Of a stretch of 64,000 bases of DNA, positions 35,265 through 43,229 are shown one piece after another. Location: the NCBI GenBank assembly GCA_031421635.1, contig JANOPA010000083.1, forward strand, positions 1 through 64,000, in the 5' to 3' direction. Each line of letters opens with the position of its first letter. Positions within the stretch are counted from its first letter, which is position 1. The DNA comes from JAPOKJ01 sp031421635 (GTDB lineage: Bacteria; Pseudomonadota; Gammaproteobacteria; Burkholderiales; Burkholderiaceae_E). Position numbers and translations under genes: made by a program. The notes below the pieces were generated by a model, which worked only from the letters and a program-made list of their open reading frames with translations, was not told the DNA's origin and made no database searches.

Positions 35265-36703
35265 CTAATTGCTCCAAAACGTAATCGAGTTATAAATTTT
35301 GCGATCTGGACCGCGATAAAAAAGACCCACCTCATGATACGCGAAATTGACAGTCTCAAGAGGTGTCAGGTCCGTATTGGTACAGCGTGGATTGGGGTTG
35401 CTGCCAAGCGTTTGAGTACTACTGGAAAGCGAGGTTCCAGCGACCACACTTGCAAACTCTCTACCCGCCGCAGTGAGGTCTCCAAAGGCAGCGGGCCGGA
35501 AATCGAGTCTGGTTCGGCGTGTATATGTCGCGGCTGGATCTCCAGTACCATTGGTCGTGCTGATAGAGTTTTGCGCGAAGAGATAGCTCGGACCGACGTA
35601 ACCCGCCGTTGGATTCGTCCAAGTCATGGTCTGGGCCAAGCTTGAAATCGCCGTTGCATTGGCACCGGTGGGCGTCAGATACGCTGTTGCAAAGCTAGCG
35701 GCCAGGACTGGCCAGGACTTATACTTAACTTCACTCGCAGCTTCGTAGGCGGTGGCGGTGCGCACATAAACAATCTCGTCGGCAACCGTCCCACTATTAG
35801 CGAAGTAGAAAATTTCGGCCTTGTACACCGACCAGGCGGGGATACTGGACCCCACATCGGTGGCGCTCATGTCCTGATTGTTCGGAGACGCATTGGTCGC
35901 CCAATTGGACGTCGGAAAAGCGCGGTCATTTCGGCGGCGGTGGGCAAGGTACCCGCGAGCGAGGAGGACGGCAAGGTAGGGACGGTGGTTGGCGCGGCTG
36001 ACTGGGCCGCAGTAAGTAGTACTGGTGCCGCGGCAGCGCCATCGGCGGCAATGGGAGCCGCCAAATTGGAAATTGAAACCCCTGCACTATTTGAAACAAT
36101 CTCCAGTTGGTCCAGTACCGAATCAATGCCGCTGCCATTGGCTGTAAACACCGTCGTCAGAGGGTTGAGGCCCGTACCGAGTTTCGCAGCCAGAACAGGG
36201 TCGGTACGCAAAGTGTTGACTATTAAGTTCGAGGCGTTATCCACCTTTGCAGACGTCGCGTTCGCGGCCAGGGTGGCAGGCGTATTCAGCGTCGACACAT
36301 CACTGGCCGGGGCGACGAGCGCAGCGATGGCATTCGTCGAGGATGTGACATTGCCGACATTGCTTAAATTACTGGTCACCATAGGTACCAGAGCGACAAT
36401 TTGCACCGCCTCGCCATTTGAGCACACCGGAGGCAATCACCACAAACGGTGCTTTGAGGCCCGATACGTCGGCAGAATAAGTGCCGGTAGCCGAGGTGGT
36501 GGTGGCGACATCGGCCGTCGCAGCGTCCGAATCCTTCACCACGACATTGGCGCCCACAACTGCGGCACCTGTCGCCACGACTCCGTCCAGCGTCGTGGGC
36601 ACCGGAGGTGGCGCTGCAACTGAGGGGAAGAGCTGTCTCCACCACATAAATACATTAATGTGGCGCCAGCAATAGCCAACGCAGTAGTCGTTAGTTTTCT
36701 CAT
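35265..36703 (-). pseudogene. Lipoprotein of the surface-repeat type, three frameshifts
   Basis: A minus-strand lipoprotein gene broken into four frames. It starts MRKLTTTALAIAGATLMYLC (lipobox cysteine, then GGDSS). It shifts into VPTTLDGVVATGAAVVGANV, a carboxypeptidase-regulatory-like domain also seen in ATGTYSADVSG. It shifts again near 36410 into NGEAVQIVALVPMVTSNLSN, a helical Ala/Thr/Val-rich part. It shifts near 35915 into SNWATNASPNNQ and SVYKAEIFYFANSGTVADEI, which runs to the stop at 35265 (final stretch HEVGLFYRGPDRKIYNSITF). Each segment looks coding, and together they span about 470 residues, so they are one gene. Sequencing error could explain one break, but three make decay more likely. 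Confidence 0.75.
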
Positions 36704-36886
36704 TTCAAATCCCTAGTGGCACTTGAACAACCATCGGCTGAATGCTGCATCCGAGATGCTGACTATAGACTTCGTTAAATATTGTGTCATCCTCCCTTCG
36801 GATGAGGGAAGCTAAGTGTTTTCCGAGGGCTGGCGTGCAGCGAGATTTCAATCGATCAGGGGATCGTCGGCGAATGCTTCGGACGC

Positions 36887-36921
36887 GGCAGTGGCAGTGG
36901 CAGTTGCAGTGGCAGTGGCAG
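36887..36921 (+). repeat. GGCAGT hexamer tandem repeat
   Basis: About six copies of GGCAGT, one with a G-to-T change, run from 36887 to 36921. The hexamer unit keeps any overlapping frame open. Read on the minus strand it makes a Cys-His-Cys-rich stretch, which is why a spurious minus-strand frame exists there. Confidence 0.8.
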
Positions 36922-36964
36922 CAGACTGTAGTCGCCGACACAGGAACTCCAACAATACTTTGGC

Positions 36965-37276
36965 CTACGTATTGCCAAAACACTTTCTATAGACTTGGCC
37001 GTGGCTTGAAGTAAACAAAGGGATTTCGCAGGCTACGCCGGCAATTGTTTTATCTGGCACGCGCAAGACGGTCGTCCCCTCAAGCGACGATAGAAAGGCT
37101 TGGAGGCTGGGCGTTAGAGCCCCTGCAGACCGTCGTTTGAGAAGATGTTCACGCACTTGGGGCTGGGGGGCGAGGGCACCCACCGGGTGCGCCTGCCCGA
37201 GGACAGAGGCCACTTCAAGACTTCTGATCCCAGAACCGGACAGAAACAGACCCGATGTATATGTGCCACTAATCAT
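36965..37276 (-). CDS. Possible small protein, unrecognised
   Basis: A 103-codon minus-strand frame starting 10 bases after the NifA-type stop, so an operonic position is possible. The sequence is reasonably mixed and protein-like (ISGTYTSGLFLSGSGIRSLE, later SLQAFLSSLEGTTVLRVPDK and IAGVACEIPLF), with no signal peptide or known motif. I cannot place it in a family. It could also be a chance frame in a decaying region. Confidence 0.3.
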   Translation of the reverse strand: MISGTYTSGLFLSGSGIRSLEVASVLGQAHPVGALAPQPQVREHLLKRRSAGALTPSLQAFLSSLEGTTVLRVPDKTIAGVACEIPLFTSSHGQVYRKCFGNT

Positions 37277-37285
37277 GTTAAGTGA

Positions 37286-38917
37286 CTAGTTTTGGGCCGT
37301 TCGGATCACACCCAATTTTATAAGCCGATAATTCAATTGTCGCAAAGTCAGTCCGAGTGACTGGGCGGCTCTAGACTTATTGCCGCCTGCTTCGGAAATC
37401 GCATTCAACAGGTCATGACGGGAGGCGCTTGGCTGAGATCGAACAAGATGCGAGCTTTCGACGGCAGCAGGGTAGGATACGTCCCGATACTCAGCGTCAT
37501 TCAAATCAATCGTCGCCAACATTAAATCCCGAACATCCGTGTCGGTAATGATCGGCGCCGTCGCCGTGGGTCGATCACAAAGCAAAATCAGACGCTCAAG
37601 GGTGTTGCGCAGTTGCCGTACGTTTCCCGGCCAGTGATAGTTGCCGAGACAGGCCATGGCCACCCGGCTTAACTCTGCGCTCTTGCCATAACGCAAATTG
37701 AGATCACTCAGCAAATGCCAAGCAATCGTCGGGATATCTTCAATGCGCTCTCTAAGCGCAGGCAGACGGATGGGGATCACGCTAATTCGGTAATACAAAT
37801 CGAGCCTGAACAAACCTTTCGACACCAGTGTCGGCAAGTCGCGATGCGTGGCGGCAATCACTCGAATATTGACCGGTATCTCGGCGCCACCCCCGAGACG
37901 CTCGACGACTCGATCTTGCAGCACACGTAGCAGTTTGACCTGCATGGCCAAAGGCATGTCGCCAATTTCGTCAAGAAACAAAGTGCCCTCGTTAGCCTGC
38001 TCAACGCGACCGATGCGCCGAGTCAACGCGCCGGTAAACGCACCCTTCTCGTGCCCAAATAACTCAGATTCAAAAAGCGATTCTGGAATGGCTCCACAGT
38101 TCACTTTGATGAACGGTGCCCTCAAATGAGTGCTTCCAGCATGCAGGGCGTGAGCGAACAACTCCTTGCCAGTCCCAGACTCCCCCAATAGCAACACCGT
38201 CGCATCGGAATGGGCGACTTGTTCAACTTGCTTCAAGGCCGATTGGAGAAGTGCCGAGTTACCGATGATCGCTGCTTTCGCACTATGCTCGCCGAGCTTT
38301 AGACGCAGGTTCTTATTTTCATCCTGCAACTCGGCGGTGCGTTCAGCCACGAGACGACTCACCGTGAGCAGCTGCGCAATCCAGGCCGCAATCATGCGCA
38401 TCAAGGCAACATCATCGGAAAGGGCGCGGGCGCGATGGCGCAATCGGTGTGCCGCGAGCACAGCGGCCGTTTTGCCACGAATCTCGAAGGGAAGAGCGAT
38501 GTAGCTCACCATTTCCTGGGGCAAGTCGGCGCGATCAACTGTACGCGCGAGATAGGCGGGTTCATCGTCAATATCTTGAACGATCACGACCCGCCCGCTG
38601 CAGAAGGCCGCTCCGGTCACGCCTTCATCGGGCATAAAACAGCCCCGTGCGCTTTGCTCTTTGGTTAAGCCGTAGGCATGGGAAATGCGTAGTTGCTGCT
38701 CTTTCCGCAACAAAACTCGGCCTCGATTTAAACCAATGAGCTCGGACATCAAGTGCAGGACTTCCGCAATCGCCCGATCTTCGCTGACACCGGAATGACC
38801 GAGCTTGGCCATTTGCTGGAGAAGCAAGCGCTCGTCCCCCGCCAGCACGCGATGGCTTTGATCTGGAGCGTCGTGAACAAGAACGCCTGCTTGCTTCGTA
38901 ATGGCCTCGCCTACCAC
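37286..38917 (-). CDS. NifA-type sigma-54-dependent activator with GAF domain
   Basis: A 543-residue enhancer-binding protein with domains in the NifA order. A GAF domain lies at about 45-190 (AIAEVLHLMSELIGLNRGRV, GVTGAAFCSGRVVIVQDI). After a short coiled linker comes the AAA+ domain: Walker A GESGTGKE (245-252), sigma-54 contact GAFTGA (292-297), FLDEIGDMPLAMQ, and the arginine-finger region FRLDLYYRISVIPI. A Fis-type helix-turn-helix ends the chain (NKSRAAQSLGLTLRQLNYRL). The four-cysteine signature of oxygen-sensitive NifA is not complete. No nif gene is in the window, so the name reflects architecture only. The predicted GTG start lies directly at the end of a truncated photolyase gene. 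Confidence 0.8.
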   Translation of the reverse strand: MVGEAITKQAGVLVHDAPDQSHRVLAGDERLLLQQMAKLGHSGVSEDRAIAEVLHLMSELIGLNRGRVLLRKEQQLRISHAYGLTKEQSARGCFMPDEGVTGAAFCSGRVVIVQDIDDEPAYLARTVDRADLPQEMVSYIALPFEIRGKTAAVLAAHRLRHRARALSDDVALMRMIAAWIAQLLTVSRLVAERTAELQDENKNLRLKLGEHSAKAAIIGNSALLQSALKQVEQVAHSDATVLLLGESGTGKELFAHALHAGSTHLRAPFIKVNCGAIPESLFESELFGHEKGAFTGALTRRIGRVEQANEGTLFLDEIGDMPLAMQVKLLRVLQDRVVERLGGGAEIPVNIRVIAATHRDLPTLVSKGLFRLDLYYRISVIPIRLPALRERIEDIPTIAWHLLSDLNLRYGKSAELSRVAMACLGNYHWPGNVRQLRNTLERLILLCDRPTATAPIITDTDVRDLMLATIDLNDAEYRDVSYPAAVESSHLVRSQPSASRHDLLNAISEAGGNKSRAAQSLGLTLRQLNYRLIKLGVIRTAQN

Positions 38918-38925
38918 TAATTTTG

Positions 38926-39581
38926 TTTACTCTGTATTGGGCTCCTCGACCTTCCAGGAAAGACTTTAGGTAGCCCCGGGCCTCGCCTAAGCCCCCGGAC
39001 TGACGATTGCTTTTATCGCGATCTTGCCTGCTCATCTGGAGAAAGGCCTTGCTCTTCAATTGATCTGGCCATTCTTGAGCGTGCCGCGGCTGCGAGCAAG
39101 GGTTTAACTCATTTGGAATTTCGAGAGGATTCATCGATATCCTCTGGCTCCAAAGACTTGACTAGCGATCTCTAGACTTTAAACGTCGAACAACACCGAC
39201 ACTGGCAAACTCCTGCCAGGTGATCCCTTTAGCTTGGCACCATAAGCCGACGGCGATATCTCGCTGGAAGCTCATGGCGTTGCCTGTCTCTTCATGGCTG
39301 AACAGCGAAAAGTCTTTGAACTCGCTCAACAAGCTCGCCAGTACCTCCAACATCGACGCGTGTTTAGTGACCAGCCTTAAGCCAATATTGTGAAGTTGTT
39401 GTTCAAGCGACAGGAGGCTTTCGCGGATAAAACCGTAGTGTTGCGCTGAATAGTCACCCGCCATCATTGTCTCCGGTTCGAAAACATCGAGCGGCAAAAC
39501 GGGCCCCGCTGCGCAGGCCAGCCTTGGAACTAGATGGTCGGCGACGCGAAGATCTTTTTTGAACCACACAACTTGAATCAT
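38926..39581 (-). pseudogene. DNA photolyase/cryptochrome family, amber codon and 3' truncation
   Basis: The first 139 codons encode the N-terminal alpha/beta domain of a photolyase-cryptochrome protein (IQVVWFKKDLRVADHLVPRL, VLPLDVFEPE, LSLEQQLHNIGLRLV, LFSHEETGNAMSFQRDIAV, VVRRLKSRDR). TAG follows at 39162-39164 where the family has tryptophan (SRDGW-like), and the same frame continues SSLWSQRISMNPLEIPNELN, then RQSGGLGEARGYLKSFLEGR and GAQYRVN near 38926. The rest of the FAD-binding domain, about 300 residues, is missing. Homology stops just before the NifA-type start. The gene is certainly inactive as a photolyase. The minus-strand reading frame starting at 39134 is this gene's second part, not a new gene. 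Confidence 0.85.
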
Positions 39582-39626
39582 TGGCTGCCGTTCGTTGTAA
39601 CGCGCGGTTTTCCACAGCCGTCTAGC

Positions 39627-39899
39627 CTACCGTTGGGGAATGCGGTGTAAGGCAACATGTTTGCTTCCATCGTTCATTTTCGCAGGCCTGAGCCTAGAGT
39701 GCTTGGTCGTTCGACCCCGTGTCCGCGCTCGCCACACTTTGAATGAGCTGGTCTTCATTTCAGCTCTCATGATGGCGATCACTCGTTCCTGATTGAGTCC
39801 AAACTGCGCGTTGATCGCCTCAAAGGGCGTGCGGTCCTCCCAGGCCATCTCAATGACACGGGAAAGATCAGGGTTGGTCAATAATTCTCCCGCCTTCAT
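39627..39899 (-). CDS. TIGR03643/DUF2805 family protein
   Basis: A 90-residue protein matching TIGR03643 (DUF2805): LSRVIEMAWEDRTPFEAINA, GLNQERVIAIMR, FKVWRARTRGRTTKHSR. The core looks like a small helix-turn-helix-like fold with a basic tail. From memory, homologues often sit next to cryptochrome or photolyase genes in proteobacteria, in keeping with its position 45 bases upstream of the broken photolyase gene. Function unknown. It overlaps the Rrf2-type gene by 4 bases (39896-39899, ATGA), so it is translationally coupled to the regulator. Confidence 0.85.
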   Translation of the reverse strand: MKAGELLTNPDLSRVIEMAWEDRTPFEAINAQFGLNQERVIAIMRAEMKTSSFKVWRARTRGRTTKHSRLRPAKMNDGSKHVALHRIPQR

Positions 39900-40414
39900 G
39901 CCGACCTCTGACCCCCATTGCTAAATTTGTGCCACTGGAACACCGAGTTGGGAATCTTCGCCAAGGCAGCACTGACTCTTGGGTTTGATCGGGCAGGAGG
40001 CTCTTGGCTCGTCGGGTTGAGCGTTGTTGCTGATGGCGAGCCGTCCACTTCGACAAGCCTTTGCGAAGACAGATATTTCTGTAGAAAGTCATGCATGAGC
40101 AATTCGTACGCAAGAGGCGCTTTTTGCGTTTCACCCAAGGCACTAGAATTCGGGGCCAAGGGACGCTCGAAAAGTTTGATCACATCCCACACAGTGATTT
40201 TCGACAAATCGCCAACGATTTGATATCCGCCGCCCGGACCAAGAAAGGAGCGCACTAGGCCGTGGCTTTTTAAACTACTGACAATTCGTTCCGTGTATGA
40301 GATCGAGAGCCCCAACAACGAGGAAAAGTCGTGAGTAGTGACAGGATGATTTTTGCCACGACTGGCGATCAATGCCGCAGTGTTGACGGCGCTCTTCGTC
40401 TTTTTGGAAATCAT
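39896..40414 (-). CDS. Rrf2-family transcriptional regulator without cysteines
   Basis: A 172-residue Rrf2-type regulator. The winged helix-turn-helix lies at residues 8-70 (NTAALIASRGKNHPVTTHDF, LGLSISYTERIVSSLKSHGL and the wing SFLGPGGGYQI). Residues 70-95 (ITVWDVIKLFERPL) are the dimerisation helix. The C-terminal 55 residues are Pro/Ser-rich and probably disordered. The whole protein has no cysteine, so it cannot hold the Fe-S cluster of IscR or NsrR and must sense something else, if anything. First gene of the minus-strand unit with TIGR03643 and the photolyase remnant, divergent from the MerR remnant. Confidence 0.85.
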   Translation of the reverse strand: MISKKTKSAVNTAALIASRGKNHPVTTHDFSSLLGLSISYTERIVSSLKSHGLVRSFLGPGGGYQIVGDLSKITVWDVIKLFERPLAPNSSALGETQKAPLAYELLMHDFLQKYLSSQRLVEVDGSPSATTLNPTSQEPPARSNPRVSAALAKIPNSVFQWHKFSNGGQRSA

Positions 40415-40433
40415 TTAGTGCTCACCAATCTAT

Positions 40434-40541
40434 ATTGAGTAGGTATGTACTTGCATACGTCTCATCAATCTACTCTAACTTTCATTTGTTTGCTTAAATA
40501 AATGATTTTTTGTTTCTAACAGGAGTTATAATCTACTCAAT
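40434..40541. promoter_or_regulatory. AATCTACTC motifs in divergent promoter region
   Basis: In the 148-base gap between the Rrf2 and MerR genes, AATCTACTC occurs at 40467-40475 and 40530-40538, the latter within AATCTACTCAAT. An inverted copy, ATTGAGTAG, is at 40434-40442. The third copy overlaps a TATAAT at 40527-40532, the probable -10 element of the MerR-side promoter. This arrangement suggests operator sites for one of the two flanking regulators. No clear -35 is seen at standard spacing. Confidence 0.45.
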
Positions 40542-40562
40542 AACTACGCAAATAGGTTTGTT

Positions 40563-41572
40563 TTGTCTATCGAAGTCTCTAAATCTAGCGATGAGCCGCT
40601 ACACCGAATTGGCGCGGTGTCCAAGCTCACCGATATTCCGGTGTCCACTTTACGAATTTGGGAGATTCGATACGCCGCTTTTTCTCCAGTCCAAACGGCT
40701 GGCAAACACCGCTTGTATGAAACCAGTGATGTGAAAAACCGGGCCTACTCAAAAAGCTCAATGAAGCGGGTTATGCCATTCGGAATATTGCAAAGCTTCC
40801 CAATGAGCGTCTGGAACTTCTTGCTCGACAAGCGCAGTTCTCGACAAATCAGGGCGTGAAGTTTGCTGAAAAGAGTCCACTGCTGGTTGTGGCCGTGATT
40901 GGTTCAGAGCTTGGAGTGCGGATTGATTTGCGTAAGCTCCTAGTCAAGCCCTTAAATGCCTCGATTGAACTGAGCGAAACATTTGCCGATCTGGGTAGCG
41001 CCTTGGCCGGCGACTTCAAAAAAAATCCTGAGATTTTAATTGTAAAAATCAACACGCTTAACACCCCGAGTCGCGAGCAAATTGAGGCTTTGAATGGCAG
41101 GTTCGCCCTGCGGCGGACCATCGTTCTCTATAACTACGGGCCTGAGGTACTGATTCAGTCAATGCGAAGCTCAGGTATGCTGCTCCGAAGACTTCCAGTC
41201 ACAGAACTCGAGCTGGCTGATTTGGTTAGCTCAGAGATTTTTGTAGATCCTTTGCGTGCGCCTATTTCGACTGCGGCGAGCATTGTGATTCCGGATCGTC
41301 AGTATTCGGATACGGTGCTTGCTCGGGTGGCCGGTATCTCTACAAATATTTTGTGTGAATGTCCCAAGCATGTGGCCGAGCTCATCTCTCAGTTGGCGAG
41401 CTTTGAGGAGTACAGCCAGGAGTGCTTGAGTAATAGTACTGAGGACGCTCACCTGCATGCTTACCTAAGATCTGTGTCGGGTTCTGCACGTGCGATGTTT
41501 GAACGCGCGCTCGAAATGGTGGCGCAGCATGAGGGAATTTCGCTACTAAACTCGGCAGCAACGCCGAGTTAA
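40563..41572 (+). pseudogene. MerR-type regulator with one frameshift
   Basis: The first 60 codons encode a MerR DNA-binding domain (HRIGAVSKLTDIPVSTLRIW, with YETSDV). Near 40741-40750 the frame is lost. The next frame continues the domain's helices (LLKKLNEAGYAIRNIAKLP, LELLARQAQF) into a 230-residue C-terminal domain (SPLLVVAVIGSELGVRIDLR, IEALNGRFALRRTIVLYNYG) ending at 41572. Reading across the shift restores one protein of about 335 residues. I find no EHxxxH cobalamin motif of LitR/CarH regulators in the C-terminal part, but its size and neighbourhood (photolyase, TIGR03643) fit a light-related MerR protein. A single shift could also be a sequencing error. Confidence 0.75.
41549..41570 (+). 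terminator. Hairpin at the end of the MerR remnant
   Basis: A perfect 8-bp inverted repeat, AACTCGGC (41549-41556) and GCCGAGTT (41563-41570), with a 6-base loop, spans the stop codon of the MerR remnant. No T-run follows, so it is a weak terminator candidate. Confidence 0.4.
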
Positions 41573-41935
41573 ACTACTTGCAGTTTGAGGCTAACTTGCC
41601 CAAGACGAAGTCGAGGGTTAGGACTGCACAGCTCCTTCGCTTCATGTAGGGACTCTGTTGTCGATCATGATGCTGCATTGGCTACAGGTCAGTGGTGCAG
41701 GCGAGCCTATTATTGACCTTGCAAGCCGCGCTGCCTAGAGAGACAAGCACAAAGGCAAGCGGCAAACAAAGGCCATGCGCCAATCTTCAAGGATTCAGCT
41801 TGCACGCGGCGTTGCTGGGCAGGCCAGAGGAAGGCTAGCAGTAATGAGTTGCAAAAAAGACTTTTTGAATTGCCTATCCCCTGCAGGTAGCTCATTCTAA
41901 ATAAACGATTCTTCTTGCATCAATATTCTTCCAAT
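41573..41935. other. Non-coding region upstream of the Fur-controlled operon
   Basis: Between the MerR remnant and the operon promoter I see no supported gene. Reading frames here are short and uncoding-like. The sequence becomes AT-rich from about 41890 toward the promoter. Confidence 0.5.
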
Positions 41936-41964
41936 TTGACTTCGTAAATACGAATCATTATCAT
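41936..41964 (+). promoter_or_regulatory. Sigma-70 promoter of the flavin/heme operon
   Basis: TTGACT at 41936-41941 and TATCAT at 41959-41964 are separated by the optimal 17 bases. The predicted transcription start is 6-7 bases downstream, at about 41970-41971, which is the ATG itself. No ribosome site precedes the ATG. Confidence 0.65.
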
Positions 41965-41969
41965 TCGCA
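41951..41969 (+). promoter_or_regulatory. Fur box overlapping the -10 element
   Basis: CGAATCATTATCATTCGCA at 41951-41969 has perfect 5-base arms (CGAAT and ATTCG) around CATTATC. The reverse reads GCGAATGATAATGATTCG, matching the repeated GATAAT core of Fur boxes. It covers the -10 element, so Fur bound to iron would block RNA polymerase. Confidence 0.7.
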
Positions 41970-41970
41970 T

Positions 41971-43200
41971 ATGTGTTCACAATCTAATTTGTCAAACCCT
42001 GCGCTTCAGCCTCTCGGATCACAAGCCCTACGAATCCTTTTACTCGTGAGTGTGCTGGCACTTAGCGCCTGTGGGGGTACCGTTAGTGATAGCGCCACCT
42101 TGAGCGAGGCCATGTCGGAGGCAGCCCAACTTGGCGAAAAAATCTTTAAGGACGTAAGCCTTTCAGCCTCGGGACAAATGTCCTGCGAAACCTGCCATGT
42201 GCCCGCCAATGGGCATGCCTCGCCCTTCGCTAACGCGGTGGCCCTGGGCGGCAAGGCGCTGGACCAGCCGGGCACGCGAACGCCCCCATCGATCCGCTAC
42301 CTTCGCTACAACCAAGCCTTTCGTTTCGAAGCCGATGGCACACCCACGGGCGGTTTTAATTGGGATGGCCGGACCAATTCGCTCGCTGAACAGGCCCATC
42401 GACCTTTTTTCAGCGCTAACGAGATGGCCAATCTCGATGCTGCGGAGGTGATCGCAAAATTAGCTACCGCACCCTATGCCAAACAATTCAAGGTCGTATT
42501 CGGGGAGTCAATTTTAGACGATCCAGACACAGCCTTTGAGCGCATTACCTTTGCGTTGGAGCGCTACCAAAAAGAGGACCCCGACTTCGCGCCCTTCAGC
42601 AGCAAGTTTGATGCCTTCATCGCCGGGAAGGTTAGCCTCAGCGCGCAAGAATTGAACGGTCTCTCTAGGTTCAATCGTAGCGACAAGGGCAATTGCGCGG
42701 CCTGCCATCCGAGCAGCAAGCCTAGCAATGCGCCCGCAGCGCTCTTTACTGATTTCAGTTTCGACAACCTCGGTGTTCCGCGTAACCGCAATATTGCAGC
42801 CAACCTTGACCCAAACTATTTCGATCTGGGCCTGTGCGGACCCGCGCGCACCACGCTTACGGACCGTGGCGACTTATGTGGGGCCTTCAAAGTTCCTAGC
42901 CTACGCAATGTCGCCCTGCGTCAGCGCTTTTTCCATAACGGTCGATTCGGCTCTCTCGAGGAGGTGGTCAGTTTTTACGTCAAGCGTGACACGGAACCCG
43001 AGCGTTGGTATCCACTCGATGCCAGCGCCGAGCCCGTCAGTTACAACGACCTGCCCATTGCTGCAAGAGCTAACGTCAACGTGACTGAAGGGCCCTATAA
43101 CCGAAGCAGAGGCCTACCAGCCGCCCTTAGCGAGAGCGAAATTCAAGATCTCGTCGCGTTTCTCAAAACACTTTCCGATGGCTATGTATTGCCTCGTTGA
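41971..43200 (+). CDS. Di-heme cytochrome c peroxidase-like lipoprotein
   Basis: A 409-residue lipoprotein (RILLLVSVLALSAC, lipobox cysteine C34) with two c-type heme sites, CETCH at 72-76 and CAACH at 242-246. The body follows the di-heme peroxidase/MauG-like plan (PSIRYLRYNQAF, WDGRTNSLAEQ, FSANEM, FDNLGVPRN, KVPSLRNVALRQRFFHNGRF). An axial-ligand residue near the second heme cannot be assigned by eye. First gene of the operon. The start is the only ATG giving a full signal peptide, though no ribosome site precedes it. Whether it reduces peroxide or works as an electron carrier is unknown. Confidence 0.82.
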   Translation: MCSQSNLSNPALQPLGSQALRILLLVSVLALSACGGTVSDSATLSEAMSEAAQLGEKIFKDVSLSASGQMSCETCHVPANGHASPFANAVALGGKALDQPGTRTPPSIRYLRYNQAFRFEADGTPTGGFNWDGRTNSLAEQAHRPFFSANEMANLDAAEVIAKLATAPYAKQFKVVFGESILDDPDTAFERITFALERYQKEDPDFAPFSSKFDAFIAGKVSLSAQELNGLSRFNRSDKGNCAACHPSSKPSNAPAALFTDFSFDNLGVPRNRNIAANLDPNYFDLGLCGPARTTLTDRGDLCGAFKVPSLRNVALRQRFFHNGRFGSLEEVVSFYVKRDTEPERWYPLDASAEPVSYNDLPIAARANVNVTEGPYNRSRGLPAALSESEIQDLVAFLKTLSDGYVLPR

Positions 43201-43229
43201 CCGCCTTACTCTCTTGATCGTCAGACCCC

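Larger units (their letters stand above)
36704..37285. other. Long intergenic region upstream of the lipoprotein remnant
   Basis: A 582-base stretch between the NifA-type gene and the broken lipoprotein gene, both on the minus strand. It holds a hexamer tandem repeat (listed separately) and a 103-codon minus-strand reading frame of unknown value (also listed). Beyond these I see no clear promoter, RNA or mobile element. Confidence 0.5.

Noticed and set aside
36705..36983. Minus-strand frame with a CHCHCNCHCHC stretch, looking like a cysteine-rich metal-binding protein
   Set aside because: The Cys/His pattern comes only from the GGCAGT hexamer repeat read in one frame; the rest has no protein-like features.
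38625..39134. 169-codon minus-strand frame upstream of the NifA-type gene
   Set aside because: Its first 70 codons are the in-frame continuation of the broken photolyase gene; the remainder is a shadow of the NifA-type gene in another frame.
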